This document shows, piece after piece, positions 45,022 to 53,303 of a DNA stretch of 64,000 bases. Source of the stretch: Lachnospiraceae bacterium (lineage in GTDB: Bacteria > Bacillota > Clostridia > Lachnospirales > Lachnospiraceae); assembly GCA_021770345.1 (NCBI GenBank), contig JAETRD010000009.1, positions 1-64,000 on the forward strand, read 5' to 3'. Every line of letters begins with the position of its first letter. The first letter of the stretch is position 1. The notes below the pieces were generated by a model, which saw only the letters and a list, made by a program, of their open reading frames with translations, ran no database searches and had not been told where the DNA came from. The translations under genes were made by a program, and so were the position numbers.

Positions 45022-45338
45022 GCCTACACGCTCCTCACCGTTAATCATTCATTCTATACATAGCAATAATAATCATTTTGATAATTGAAGCAGCAAGAGA
45101 AGTGTAAAATCATCCATAATTTGTTGGTAATCCATAACATTTATCCTTTCCCAATCCGCTTTCTTTCATTATATAGCAATACTTTTCCATTGTATATGCA
45201 ATTTTAACACCGTCTATCTTCAATAATTTTTTTAACTTATTTATCATAATTTCTCCATATTTCATGCTTACCAAGTTATTATCTCCCTTAAAACCATACA
45301 ACCTTTAGCCTTTCATATACAAACAAAAGCGAAGAGCC
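45022..45338. other. AT-rich gap inside the insert
   Basis: Between the DUF1703 gene and the spmA stop codon. A short leftward open frame (about 45110-45301, Lys-rich, 45-63 residues) is preceded by an internal GGAG at MINKLKKLLKID, but it matches nothing I know and could be chance. The spmA terminator hairpin lies at the right end. Confidence 0.5.
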
Positions 45339-45352
45339 TTACGCTCTTCGCC
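45329..45352 (-). terminator. Terminator overlapping the spmA stop codon
   Basis: GCGAAGAG and CTCTTCGC form a perfect 8-bp stem with a 7-base loop, and CTTTTGTTTG follows on the minus strand. The stem includes the last codons and TAA of spmA, so it came with the insert end. Confidence 0.7.
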
Positions 45353-45959
45353 TTCTGCTCACCGCCTTACAGAACAGCAGCGCCGCCAGCGTGCTGCATA
45401 TCGTCGCCGCGAGCCCCGGTCCCACGACCGCCGCAGGATTCACGCTTCCGTACTGTCCGCGGTAAGCGATGATATTCACCGGTATCAGCTGCAATGACGA
45501 GATATTGATGATCAGAAACACGCACATCTCATCATTCGCCGTCCCGGGCGGCACCGGCCGGACGCTGCCGCGCTGCCTGCCTGCGCGCCGTTCCTCCTCG
45601 AGCCGCGTCAGCGCCTCCATTGCCTTTAATCCCGCCGGGGTTGCCGCCCAGCCCAGCCCGAATACATTCGCGATCATATTGGTCGCAATATAGGTTCCCG
45701 CCGCATCGTCCTCCGGCAGATTCGGAAACAGAAACCGCAAAAACGGCTTCAGCCTGCGCGAGAGCCCCGCAATAATGCCCGCATTCTCCGCAATGCGCAT
45801 CAACCCGACCCAGAACGACATTACACCCGTCATCGTGATACAGAGTGTCACGGCCTCCTTCGCCGAGTCAAGCGCCGCGTTTGTTATTTCCGGAAGCGTC
45901 CCGTTGCAGGCCGAAAAGAGGACGCCGATTAAAATCATGCCCGCCCATAAATAATTCAT
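45339..45959 (-). CDS. spmA: Spore maturation protein A
   Basis: 206 residues with several membrane helices. The nucleoside-recognition domain has GVMSFWVGLMRIAENAGI, LSRRLKPFLRFLFPNLP, ATNMIANVFGLGWAATPAGL (20 residues) and the C-terminal INISSLQLIPVNIIAYR. The final two codons and the stop are supplied by the inserted element; the copy of the gene end at 43274-43298 would have stopped one residue earlier. spmB lies 3.9 kb downstream, so the usual spmA-spmB pair is split. Confidence 0.93.
   Translation of the reverse strand: MNYLWAGMILIGVLFSACNGTLPEITNAALDSAKEAVTLCITMTGVMSFWVGLMRIAENAGIIAGLSRRLKPFLRFLFPNLPEDDAAGTYIATNMIANVFGLGWAATPAGLKAMEALTRLEEERRAGRQRGSVRPVPPGTANDEMCVFLIINISSLQLIPVNIIAYRGQYGSVNPAAVVGPGLAATICSTLAALLFCKAVSRRRRA
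45346..45370. repeat. 25-bp direct repeat, spmA-end copy
   Basis: Identical to 43274-43298. It encodes the C-terminal Lys-Ala-Val-Ser-Arg-Arg-Arg-Arg region of SpmA on the minus strand. Confidence 0.9.
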
Positions 45960-46082
45960 GGTTTTCCTCAGTTCCCTTTTTGCTTTATATATATTTCAAA
46001 ACAGTTCGAATAATTCTGGCATTCTGTTCATAGGATGTGCTAATTCGAAAAAAATGCCCCGGCATTTCTGAAATGAGGCGCT

Positions 46083-47858
46083 ATGACTCTTCCTTTTTTT
46101 TCCTTTGATTTTACCCGAAAAAAACACCGTATGACAGGTTTCCTTACTGCCGTACTCACACTTTCTTTTCTTGTTACGACTGTCGGCTGTGGAGAGGCAC
46201 CAAAAGATTTTGACGCTTACACACAGCAGCTCTTCTGCGATTCCGTGGCTGCAAACACACTGAACCTGCACTACACGCTCTCCTCCCCGGAAACCTACGG
46301 CATCGCTCCGTCCCGGATCACGCTCGGCGATTTATCCGAAGATGCGATAAACGCCGCCCATGCCGCGACGGAGAATACGCTCTCCGTACTGAAAAAATAC
46401 AATTACCGCTCCCTCTCGGAGGAACAGCAGCTGACCTACGATATTCTGTATGATTTCCTCTCCACCGAGCAGAGCGCCGCGGATCTGGTCTACTACGACG
46501 AACCGCTGCGGCCTTCCACCGGTATTTCCTCCCAGCTTCCGATTCTCTTTGAGGAATACAAATTTTACGATAAGCAGGATGTCGAAGATTATCTCGCGCT
46601 GATCGCCTGCACCGACGAATATTTTGTCCAGATTGCAGACTTTGAGGCCCGCAAAGCCGAACTCGGCCTCTTTATGTCGGACACTTTATGCCGCCAGCTT
46701 ATCTCGCAGTGCGAGATCTTTGTCCGAAATCCCGAAACGCATTATCTCATAGAGACCTTTGACAAAAAAGTGGCTGCCCTAGAGGGACTGACCGACAGCG
46801 AGCGGCAGGCATTCTGCACCAGAAATGCGTCCATCGTCACGGAACAGGTACTTCCGGCTTACGAACGGCTGTCCGACTCCTTAGAAGCCCTGCTCGGCAG
46901 CGGCAAAAACGACGGCGGCCTCTGTTATCTGCCGGAAGGGAACAAATTTTATCAGTATCTGGTCTACTATAACACCGGCTGCGCCGACGATATCGCCGCC
47001 ATCTCTACACGCATCCAAAAACAGCGGCAGGAAGATCTGGCGCAGGCAGCGGCGCTGACGCAGAAATATCCGACGCTCTGGGCGGAGTGCCAGAATATCT
47101 CTCTCGCCGGAATGGACGCGTCAACCGCACTCACCACGCTGGAGCGCGAGATGCTGCAGGAATTTCCGAGCCCGCCAAAGACCACCTATACCGTCAGTCC
47201 CATCGACGAGTGTATGGCAGACTTTATGGCTCCTGCTTTTTATATCACCGCACCGCTCGACAACTACACGGAAAATTCCATCTTTATCAACGCCGAGACG
47301 GACAGCTCCTCGATGCAGTATTTTACGACGCTCGCACACGAGGGATTTCCCGGACATCTTTATCAGACCGTGATGTCCTATGACGCCGGGCTTGCACCCG
47401 TCCGCACCACGTTAAATTATCCCGGCTATGTGGAAGGATGGGCCACCTATGTGGAAATGCTCTCCTACCGCTATGCCGGGATCGACGAATCCGCGGCCGA
47501 GCTTCTCTCCAGAAACCAGTCCGCCCTGCTGTCGCTGTACGCCAGCACAGATATCGGCATTCACTACAGCGGCTGGACCTTCGACGAAATGTGTACGTTC
47601 TGGGATTCCTACGGCATCTCGGATAAAACCGCGCTGCAGGAAATCTATAACCTGATTGTCGCGGAACCCGCCCATTATCTGAAATACTATGTCGGCTATC
47701 TGCAGTTTCTGGATCTAAAAAAGACCGCCCGCGAAACCTACGGCGACGCTTACAGCGACATCGCGTTTCACAGGGCAGTCCTCACAATCGGTCCCGCTCC
47801 GTTTTCCATTGTGGAAAAATATCTTGACCGCTATTATTATTCTGAAAGCAAAGCCTGA
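46083..47858 (+). CDS. DUF885 metallopeptidase-like lipoprotein
   Basis: 591 residues from the ATG at 46083 (GAGG upstream); an internal ATG at 46131 is possible. The lipoprotein signal LTAVLTLSFLVTTVGC places the protein at the outer face of the membrane. The DUF885 body contains the zinc motif HEGFPGH in TTLAHEGFPGHLYQ and the later segment GYVEGWATYVEML, as in DUF885/M32-like peptidases. Peptidase activity is inferred. It overlaps the convergent rsmI gene by 22 bases. A small perfect hairpin (AAATGCC/GGCATTT) precedes the start. Confidence 0.88.
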   Translation: MTLPFFSFDFTRKKHRMTGFLTAVLTLSFLVTTVGCGEAPKDFDAYTQQLFCDSVAANTLNLHYTLSSPETYGIAPSRITLGDLSEDAINAAHAATENTLSVLKKYNYRSLSEEQQLTYDILYDFLSTEQSAADLVYYDEPLRPSTGISSQLPILFEEYKFYDKQDVEDYLALIACTDEYFVQIADFEARKAELGLFMSDTLCRQLISQCEIFVRNPETHYLIETFDKKVAALEGLTDSERQAFCTRNASIVTEQVLPAYERLSDSLEALLGSGKNDGGLCYLPEGNKFYQYLVYYNTGCADDIAAISTRIQKQRQEDLAQAAALTQKYPTLWAECQNISLAGMDASTALTTLEREMLQEFPSPPKTTYTVSPIDECMADFMAPAFYITAPLDNYTENSIFINAETDSSSMQYFTTLAHEGFPGHLYQTVMSYDAGLAPVRTTLNYPGYVEGWATYVEMLSYRYAGIDESAAELLSRNQSALLSLYASTDIGIHYSGWTFDEMCTFWDSYGISDKTALQEIYNLIVAEPAHYLKYYVGYLQFLDLKKTARETYGDAYSDIAFHRAVLTIGPAPFSIVEKYLDRYYYSESKA

Positions 47859-48679
47859 TATACCTCCCGCTTACTGATCCCGCGGTCCCGTGCCACCATG
47901 CGCATGGCCTCCTTATGAGAGACGCCCTGCCCCTCATACAGTGCCATGTGCGCGGCAAGCGTCATGCTCTCCCAGCGCGCATGCTCCTCTTTCTGACACT
48001 CCTCGAATGTCTTTCCTTCGACCACAAGGACATACTCTCCTCTCGGTTCATGCTCTTTATAAAAGGAAAGACACTGTTCTATTGTCGTCAATGTCTTTTC
48101 CTCATAGCGCTTTGTCAGCTCCCTGCACACGGAAATCCGACGGCCCGGAAGAACCTCCTGCAGCTCCTCTAAGGTCTTCACAAGATGATGCGGCGCCTCA
48201 TAGAGGACGATCGTGCGCGTCTCGTCCCGAAGCTCCGCGAGCACTCTGTCCCGCTCTTTTTTCTCCCGCGGCAAAAATGCCTCAAACGCAAACCGCCGCG
48301 TGGGCAGGCCCGACATCGTCAGCGCCGTGATGCAGGCCGCAGGGCCCGGCAGTGAAGTGACAGAAATTCCCTCCTCACAGCAGATGCGCACCAGCTCCTC
48401 CCCCGGATCCGAAATCCCCGGCGTCCCCGCGTCCGTAATCAGCGCGATATTTTTCCCCGCCCGAAGCTTCTCTGCCAGCTGATAGGCCTTTTCTATCTTA
48501 TTGTACTCGTGATAGCTCGTCATCGGGGTCTTTATCTCAAAATGGTTTAACAGCTTCAGGGAATTTCTCGTGTCCTCGGCCGCAATTAAATCTACTTCCT
48601 TTAACGTGCGCAGCACCCGGAATGTAATGTCCTCGAGATTCCCAATGGGAGTCGCACACAGATATAATGTTCCGCTCAT
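47837..48679 (-). CDS. rsmI: 16S rRNA (cytidine(1402)-2'-O)-methyltransferase
   Basis: 280 residues. Tetrapyrrole-methylase fold with LYLCATPIGNLEDITFR, AEDTRNSLKLLNHFEI, ALITDAGTPGISDPGE and PGPAACITALTMSGLPT. The C-terminal tail GISKREVYQALLSE is typical. It methylates the 2'-OH of C1402 in 16S rRNA. It is the last gene of the holB block. Confidence 0.97.
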   Translation of the reverse strand: MSGTLYLCATPIGNLEDITFRVLRTLKEVDLIAAEDTRNSLKLLNHFEIKTPMTSYHEYNKIEKAYQLAEKLRAGKNIALITDAGTPGISDPGEELVRICCEEGISVTSLPGPAACITALTMSGLPTRRFAFEAFLPREKKERDRVLAELRDETRTIVLYEAPHHLVKTLEELQEVLPGRRISVCRELTKRYEEKTLTTIEQCLSFYKEHEPRGEYVLVVEGKTFEECQKEEHARWESMTLAAHMALYEGQGVSHKEAMRMVARDRGISKREVYQALLSE

Positions 48680-48687
48680 AATTCTCC

Positions 48688-49449
48688 TTACTCCTGTTCC
48701 GCCACACCGGAGAGCTTCGGCATCACCAGATACATCAGAATCCCCAGCGCCACAACACCGATTGAGATCAGCTGGGAGGTGGAGAGCGCGCCCACACTGC
48801 CACGGTAATCGTTGCGCAGAAATTCCACGGCAAAACGTCCCACGCCGTAGAGTAACAGATAGGCCGCCGCCACACGTCCCGTCCGCGGCGACCTGCGGGC
48901 ATAAGCCAACAGCAGCGCGCAGATCAGGAAGTCCCCCGCGGAAGAAATCAGCTGCGTCGGTATCAGTTTCACACCATTCGGCGCAAAGCCGGAATTGTGA
49001 AACGTGATCCCGTACCAGGCATCCGTCTCGCGCCCGTAGCAGCAGCCCGCAAAAAAGCAGCCGATACGCCCAAAGCCCTGCGCAAAGGAAACCGCCGGCA
49101 TCACCAGGTCAAAGTACGGCAGAAACGCCGTTCTCTTTATCTGACAATACACCATACTCGTCACAATCCCGCCGATGATGCCGCCGTAGACCACATAGCC
49201 GTTTTTAAAATTCCACAGAATCGACGGATTCTTTATAATCGCAGGCAGTTCCACGATATAGTAGAGCAGCCGCGTTCCCACCATCCCGCCGATAATCGCG
49301 CAAAAGAAAATCCCGTAGATGATATCCTCGTCATAGCCCTGCTTCCTCCCCCTCCGCAGCGTCATCACAAGCGCCGCAAAAAAACCGATTGCGATCATCA
49401 GTCCATACATATGGAGCGTAATCGGTCCGATCTGAATATTGTTAAACAT
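48688..49449 (-). CDS. lgt: Prolipoprotein diacylglyceryl transferase
   Basis: 253 residues with seven membrane helices. The Lgt signatures are GYVVYGGIIGGI, SFAQGFGRIGCFFAGCCYGR (20 residues) and RFAVEFLRNDYRGSV. It attaches diacylglycerol to the lipobox Cys of lipoproteins such as those at 27364 and 46083. It starts 53 bases after trmN6 and ends 8 bases before rsmI. Confidence 0.96.
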   Translation of the reverse strand: MFNNIQIGPITLHMYGLMIAIGFFAALVMTLRRGRKQGYDEDIIYGIFFCAIIGGMVGTRLLYYIVELPAIIKNPSILWNFKNGYVVYGGIIGGIVTSMVYCQIKRTAFLPYFDLVMPAVSFAQGFGRIGCFFAGCCYGRETDAWYGITFHNSGFAPNGVKLIPTQLISSAGDFLICALLLAYARRSPRTGRVAAAYLLLYGVGRFAVEFLRNDYRGSVGALSTSQLISIGVVALGILMYLVMPKLSGVAEQE

Positions 49450-49502
49450 AAATCCTCATTTCCGCACAGCTGTGCCAGTTTCTTTTATCATGTCCCTGTC
49501 GG

Positions 49503-50255
49503 TCAATACCCGTAGATATCATAAATCTCATCCGCATACACCCCCGGCTCCTTATATACGATCAGGGGCTTCTCCACCAAAAGCCTCGATTTTCCTCCCC
49601 GCAGTCCCTCCAGCAGCACCATGTTCGGCTCCTTGTCGATATACGGATAAACCAGTTTCATGCGCTTCGGCTCTATCTTATACGCAACCATCTTCGCAAA
49701 GATTTCGGCCAGCCGGAACGGGCGGTGCACCATATAAAATCTGCCCCCTGGTTTTAAAAGCTTTGCGCTCTCCCGCAGGACATCGTCCAACGTACAGCAG
49801 ACCTCGCATCTTGCGATGGCTTTTGCCCCGGACGGCGAATGTAACCCATGGCTCTCAATCATGTAGGGCGGGTTTGTGGTAACGATATCAAAAGAAGATG
49901 CTCCAAATAGCTTTGAAGCATCCTTAATATCGCCGGTGACAATATTTATTCTGTCCTCAAGATGATTGTAGCATACGCTGCGTCTTGCCATATCCGCGCT
50001 CTCCTCCTGAATCTCAAGCGCGGTAAAATCCTCTCCGTCGGTCTTCGCCTCCATCAGAATCGGGATAATCCCGGTGCCGGTACCAAGGTCAAGGCATCGC
50101 TCTCCTTTTTTTGCCCGGGCAAACCCGGACAGCAGCACGGCATCCATCCCGAAGCAGAAGCGCGCCGGGTCCTGAATAATGTAATACCCGTTGCGGTGCA
50201 GTTCGTCTAACCGCTCATGTTCCCGTACAAGGCCGCAGCTACTTTCTCTCGTCAA
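49503..50255 (-). CDS. trmN6: tRNA1(Val) adenine-N6 methyltransferase-like protein
   Basis: 250 residues, probably from a TTG at 50255 that overlaps ricT; GGAGG lies about 11 bases upstream. It has the SAM-binding motif CLDLGTGTGIIPILM and the adenine-N6 catalytic NPPY in IVTTNPPYM, with a C-terminal beta part including YPYIDKEPNMVLLEG. The family methylates A37 of tRNA-Val. It is the equivalent of Bacillus yabB beside ricT (yaaT) and rsmI. Confidence 0.9.
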   Translation of the reverse strand: MTRESSCGLVREHERLDELHRNGYYIIQDPARFCFGMDAVLLSGFARAKKGERCLDLGTGTGIIPILMEAKTDGEDFTALEIQEESADMARRSVCYNHLEDRINIVTGDIKDASKLFGASSFDIVTTNPPYMIESHGLHSPSGAKAIARCEVCCTLDDVLRESAKLLKPGGRFYMVHRPFRLAEIFAKMVAYKIEPKRMKLVYPYIDKEPNMVLLEGLRGGKSRLLVEKPLIVYKEPGVYADEIYDIYGY

Positions 50256-51150
50256 ATCTGGATTTTCCTCCCTTGTCTTCTAAGGCTGCCAGTTCCTTTA
50301 GCTCCTCCTTCGAGAGCTTCACATTGTCCTTTCTGCGTTTCGGCTTAAACCTTAACTGCGCAACGCTGTAATCCCTCAGCTCCTTTTCGCCGTCGACTTC
50401 CACGAGCACCTTCACCGTCTGGCGCAGCACGCTGACCGAGGAAACCGTTCCGCGGAACCCGTCGTCGGTCGTGACGAAATCTCCCGTGCCCGGCAGGCGG
50501 CTGTTCAGATACTCGTAGGTCTCTTCCTCGTTCTTTAAACAACACATCAGCCTGCCGCACACGCCGGAAATCTTCGTCGGGTTCAGAGAAAGATTCTGCT
50601 CTTTCGCCATCTTGATCGAAACCGGCGCAAACTCCGCAAGGTAGGTATGGCAGCACAGCGCTCTGCCGCAGATGCCGATTCCCCCTATAATCTTGGTCTC
50701 GTCCCGCACGCCGATCTGCCGCAGCTCAATGCGTGTGCGGAACACCGCCGCGAGGTCCTTTACCAGCTCTCTGAAATCGATTCTTCCGTCCGCGGTAAAA
50801 TAAAAAAGCAGTTTGTTGTTGTCAAACGTATACTCCGCCTCCACCAGCTTCATCTCCAGCTTGTGCTTTGCGATCTTTTCCTGACAGATTTTAAACGCTT
50901 CCTTTTCCTTCTCGCGGTTCCGCGCGCATTGCCTCTCATCCGCCTCCGTGGCGATGCGGATGACCGGCTTTAACGGCATAATAACCTGATCCTCAAAGAC
51001 ATCCTTCGGACCGGTCATCACCGTCCCCATCTCCACACCACGGGCCGTCTCCACAATGACGTGCATGCCCTTGTCTATCTGCAGCTCTCCTGGGCCGAAA
51101 AAGTAAATCTTTCCGGCGTTGCGGAAGCGCACTCCCACTACCTTTATCAT
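50239..51150 (-). CDS. ricT: PSP1-domain protein RicT (YaaT)
   Basis: 303 residues. The PSP1 C-terminal domain begins after about residue 65, with DFRELVKDLAAVFRTRIELR (20 residues). The Cys cluster CGRALCCHTYLAEFAPVSIK (20 residues) and GVCGRLMCC carries the iron-sulfur ligands of the YaaT family. RicT is part of the RicA-RicF-RicT complex that adjusts RNase Y maturation of mRNAs in Bacillus. It lies between holB and trmN6 as in Bacillus. Confidence 0.95.
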   Translation of the reverse strand: MIKVVGVRFRNAGKIYFFGPGELQIDKGMHVIVETARGVEMGTVMTGPKDVFEDQVIMPLKPVIRIATEADERQCARNREKEKEAFKICQEKIAKHKLEMKLVEAEYTFDNNKLLFYFTADGRIDFRELVKDLAAVFRTRIELRQIGVRDETKIIGGIGICGRALCCHTYLAEFAPVSIKMAKEQNLSLNPTKISGVCGRLMCCLKNEEETYEYLNSRLPGTGDFVTTDDGFRGTVSSVSVLRQTVKVLVEVDGEKELRDYSVAQLRFKPKRRKDNVKLSKEELKELAALEDKGGKSRFDERK

Positions 51151-51152
51151 AT

Positions 51153-52142
51153 CTAGTTCTCCTTTATGGTAAGCAATAAAAGCTCGATCACCAAATCAAA
51201 ATTGACATTGGCGCCAAGACGGACCTGCGCTTTCTCAAGCGCCCGCAGAATCCGCTCAATACCGTTGTACGAGCTCTTCTCCGCCTGTCTTTTTATATCA
51301 TAAACCTCATCCTTAAAGATAAGGCCGTTCACATCCCCGGTTGCCTTAAACATCAATACATCGCGGTACCATATCATCATCAGATCAAAATAATCGCTGA
51401 TCTGCAGCTTGTACTCGCCGATCTGTCTGACCGCCTCGGTCATCTCATAGAGTTCAATCTCCTTCACGCGCTTCATCAGCTGCAGCGTCGCGGCCTTTAA
51501 CTCGTTAAAGTCCTCCGAGGAAGCCAGCTGAATGGCCTTGCCGACATTTCCCTGCGCGAAAGCCACGCATACGTCCGCCTGATAATCCGGAACCTGATAT
51601 CTGCGCATCAGAAATTTCTTAATCTGCCCGTCCGGAACCGCCTTGATATTCAGGGTCACGCACCTGGAGAGAATTGTCGGCAGAAATGCGTCCGCATTCG
51701 TCGTAAGGAGCAGGATTACCGCGTATGCAGGCGGCTCCTCAATCGTTTTGAGCAGCGCATTCTGTGCCTGCACATTCATTTTCTCCGCCTCGTCGATAAT
51801 GTAAACCTTATACCGGCTGCTGTACGGTTTAATCACAATGTCATTGTTCACCTGCGTGCGGATATCGTCCACCGAAAGCGTATTCGGCTTCTCATGGCCC
51901 ACATAGATAATATCCGGCTGGTTCCTTCCCTCCGCCTGCTTACAGGAATGACAGGTTCCGCAGGCTTCGCTGCCTCCCTCTTCGCACTGCAGCGCAGCCG
52001 CAAAAGCCTCTGCGAGCATCCGTTTGCCGGATTTGTCCGGCCCGTTTATAATGTATGCATGCGATACTTTATCCATCGTAATGGCATTCTGCAGATGTGA
52101 AATAATCTGCTCATGTCCCAAAATATCTTTAAATCCTGCCAT
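51153..52142 (-). CDS. holB: DNA polymerase III delta-prime subunit
   Basis: 329 residues from the ATG at 52142 (AAAGGA upstream). AAA fold of the clamp loader: GHEQIISHLQNAI, the P-loop-like INGPDKSGKRMLAEA, the zinc Cys set CEEGG..CGTCHSC, and VYIIDEAEKMNVQAQNALLK (20 residues). DEAEKM stands at Walker B, and the SRC motif is in ILSRCV. It loads the beta clamp in the gamma complex. It precedes ricT by 2 bases. Confidence 0.95.
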   Translation of the reverse strand: MAGFKDILGHEQIISHLQNAITMDKVSHAYIINGPDKSGKRMLAEAFAAALQCEEGGSEACGTCHSCKQAEGRNQPDIIYVGHEKPNTLSVDDIRTQVNNDIVIKPYSSRYKVYIIDEAEKMNVQAQNALLKTIEEPPAYAVILLLTTNADAFLPTILSRCVTLNIKAVPDGQIKKFLMRRYQVPDYQADVCVAFAQGNVGKAIQLASSEDFNELKAATLQLMKRVKEIELYEMTEAVRQIGEYKLQISDYFDLMMIWYRDVLMFKATGDVNGLIFKDEVYDIKRQAEKSSYNGIERILRALEKAQVRLGANVNFDLVIELLLLTIKEN

Positions 52143-52172
52143 ATCAATCCTTTCTGCCCCTGTCACACCGTA

Positions 52173-52619
52173 CTATGTCAGTATATCCAGCAAAAGCCCT
52201 CTGATTTCGCCGATTTTACTCAGGATGCTAATATGGTCCTTCTCATCCTTCACAAGTTCCTGTGCCAGTTCGTCTAAATTCGTGTCTATCAGCTTAATCA
52301 GTCCGTAGACCCTGTGGCGCCCCTTGCGGTCCAGAAAATTTTCTCTGGAAAATTTGTGCGAACGGTAAACTACCTCATTTAAAAACTCCCGGATCAGCTC
52401 CCGGTATTTCCGCAGATCGCGGATGTCCATATGCTCTGCGATGCGGTTTCCCTGAAACGTGATATCGGACAGCATCGCATCTATTTTCCCCTGCAGCTCG
52501 GCGTCCGTGATAGCGCTCGCCAGAGTAAATTTAAAAGAGCCGTCCCCCTTCTCGGTTGTCGCCGTATCCGGCACCTGTGTGACAGGTACCGTCTGATTGA
52601 CCTTGATCTGATTCTCCAA
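52173..52619 (-). CDS. yaaR: YaaR family protein (DUF327)
   Basis: 148 residues, mostly helical. The [20 protein letters not shown] region (20 residues) and the [17 protein letters not shown] segment match DUF327. It lies directly before holB, as in Bacillus. The function is unknown. Confidence 0.88.
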   Translation of the reverse strand: MENQIKVNQTVPVTQVPDTATTEKGDGSFKFTLASAITDAELQGKIDAMLSDITFQGNRIAEHMDIRDLRKYRELIREFLNEVVYRSHKFSRENFLDRKGRHRVYGLIKLIDTNLDELAQELVKDEKDHISILSKIGEIRGLLLDILT

Positions 52620-52650
52620 CGCGCCGCCTCCCGTTCTTTCTCACTGTCTT

Positions 52651-53232
52651 TTATTTTAACATAAAATCTTTAATATTTTGTACTGTTTCTATTAACTTGT
52701 GATTAACAAATCGCTGTGTAATCCCCGCCGCTTTCAGCTCCTCCTCGGAAAAGTCTTTCGCATCCGCGAGAAAGCGCCGGCAGAGCTCCTCGTAATTCGG
52801 AAGCTTTTCGCTGCGCTCGCGGTTTAACGCCCGCTGCAGCCGCTCGCCGTCCTCCACCTCCACATAGACGGGAACCACGCGCCCGTCCCCGAAATAAGCG
52901 TCAAGCTTCCGGTATGCCGCAAGCGTCGTGATCATCAGGCAATCCTGCTCTCCCTGGCGAATCTGACGGTCGTTCACCGTAAAATACTTCCACACACCGC
53001 AGACCGTATCGTAAGCCCGCAGCTCGATGATGCGCCCCGCCCGCTCCAATTCGGCAAGCCGCTCCTCGCTGCAGAAATAATATTCCACGCCGTCGCGCTC
53101 TCCCTCCCGCACGGGCCTCGTCGTATACGGTATGATTTTCGCGAGCGACAGCTGTTTATCCTCCAGCAGCATTTTATAGATACTGTCCTTGCCGGAAGAA
53201 CTTTTTCCTATAATACAATAAATCTTTCCCAT
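52651..53232 (-). CDS. Guanylate kinase-like protein
   Basis: 193 residues. P-loop IIGKSSSGKDSIYKMLL, guanylate-kinase-type core IPYTTRPVREGERDGVEYYF (20 residues) and a C-terminal helix VNHKLIETVQNIKDFM. It sits where Bacillus carries tmk (thymidylate kinase) in the yaaO-tmk-yaaQ-yaaR-holB order. The core resembles gmk-type rather than tmk-type kinases. Whether it phosphorylates GMP is not shown; a Ser/Thr- and Arg-containing nucleotide-binding loop is present. Confidence 0.8.
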   Translation of the reverse strand: MGKIYCIIGKSSSGKDSIYKMLLEDKQLSLAKIIPYTTRPVREGERDGVEYYFCSEERLAELERAGRIIELRAYDTVCGVWKYFTVNDRQIRQGEQDCLMITTLAAYRKLDAYFGDGRVVPVYVEVEDGERLQRALNRERSEKLPNYEELCRRFLADAKDFSEEELKAAGITQRFVNHKLIETVQNIKDFMLK

Positions 53233-53303
53233 TTATCTCCATGCGCACACTTTTTTATATATATTCCAGATCTGTGCGTGACTATACCAGTATAATACAG
53301 GCT

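Larger units (their letters stand above)
43274..45370. mobile_element. AT-rich 2.07 kb insert at the 3' end of spmA
   Basis: The segment is bounded by identical 25-bp direct repeats 2,072 bp apart, is clearly AT-richer than both sides, and carries one DUF1703-type gene. The repeat inside spmA (45346-45370) keeps the gene's reading frame, while the insert end supplies new final codons and a stop (Arg-Ala-TAA). This is the layout produced by site-specific insertion into a gene end, but no integrase or transposase is encoded between the repeats. Confidence 0.6.
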
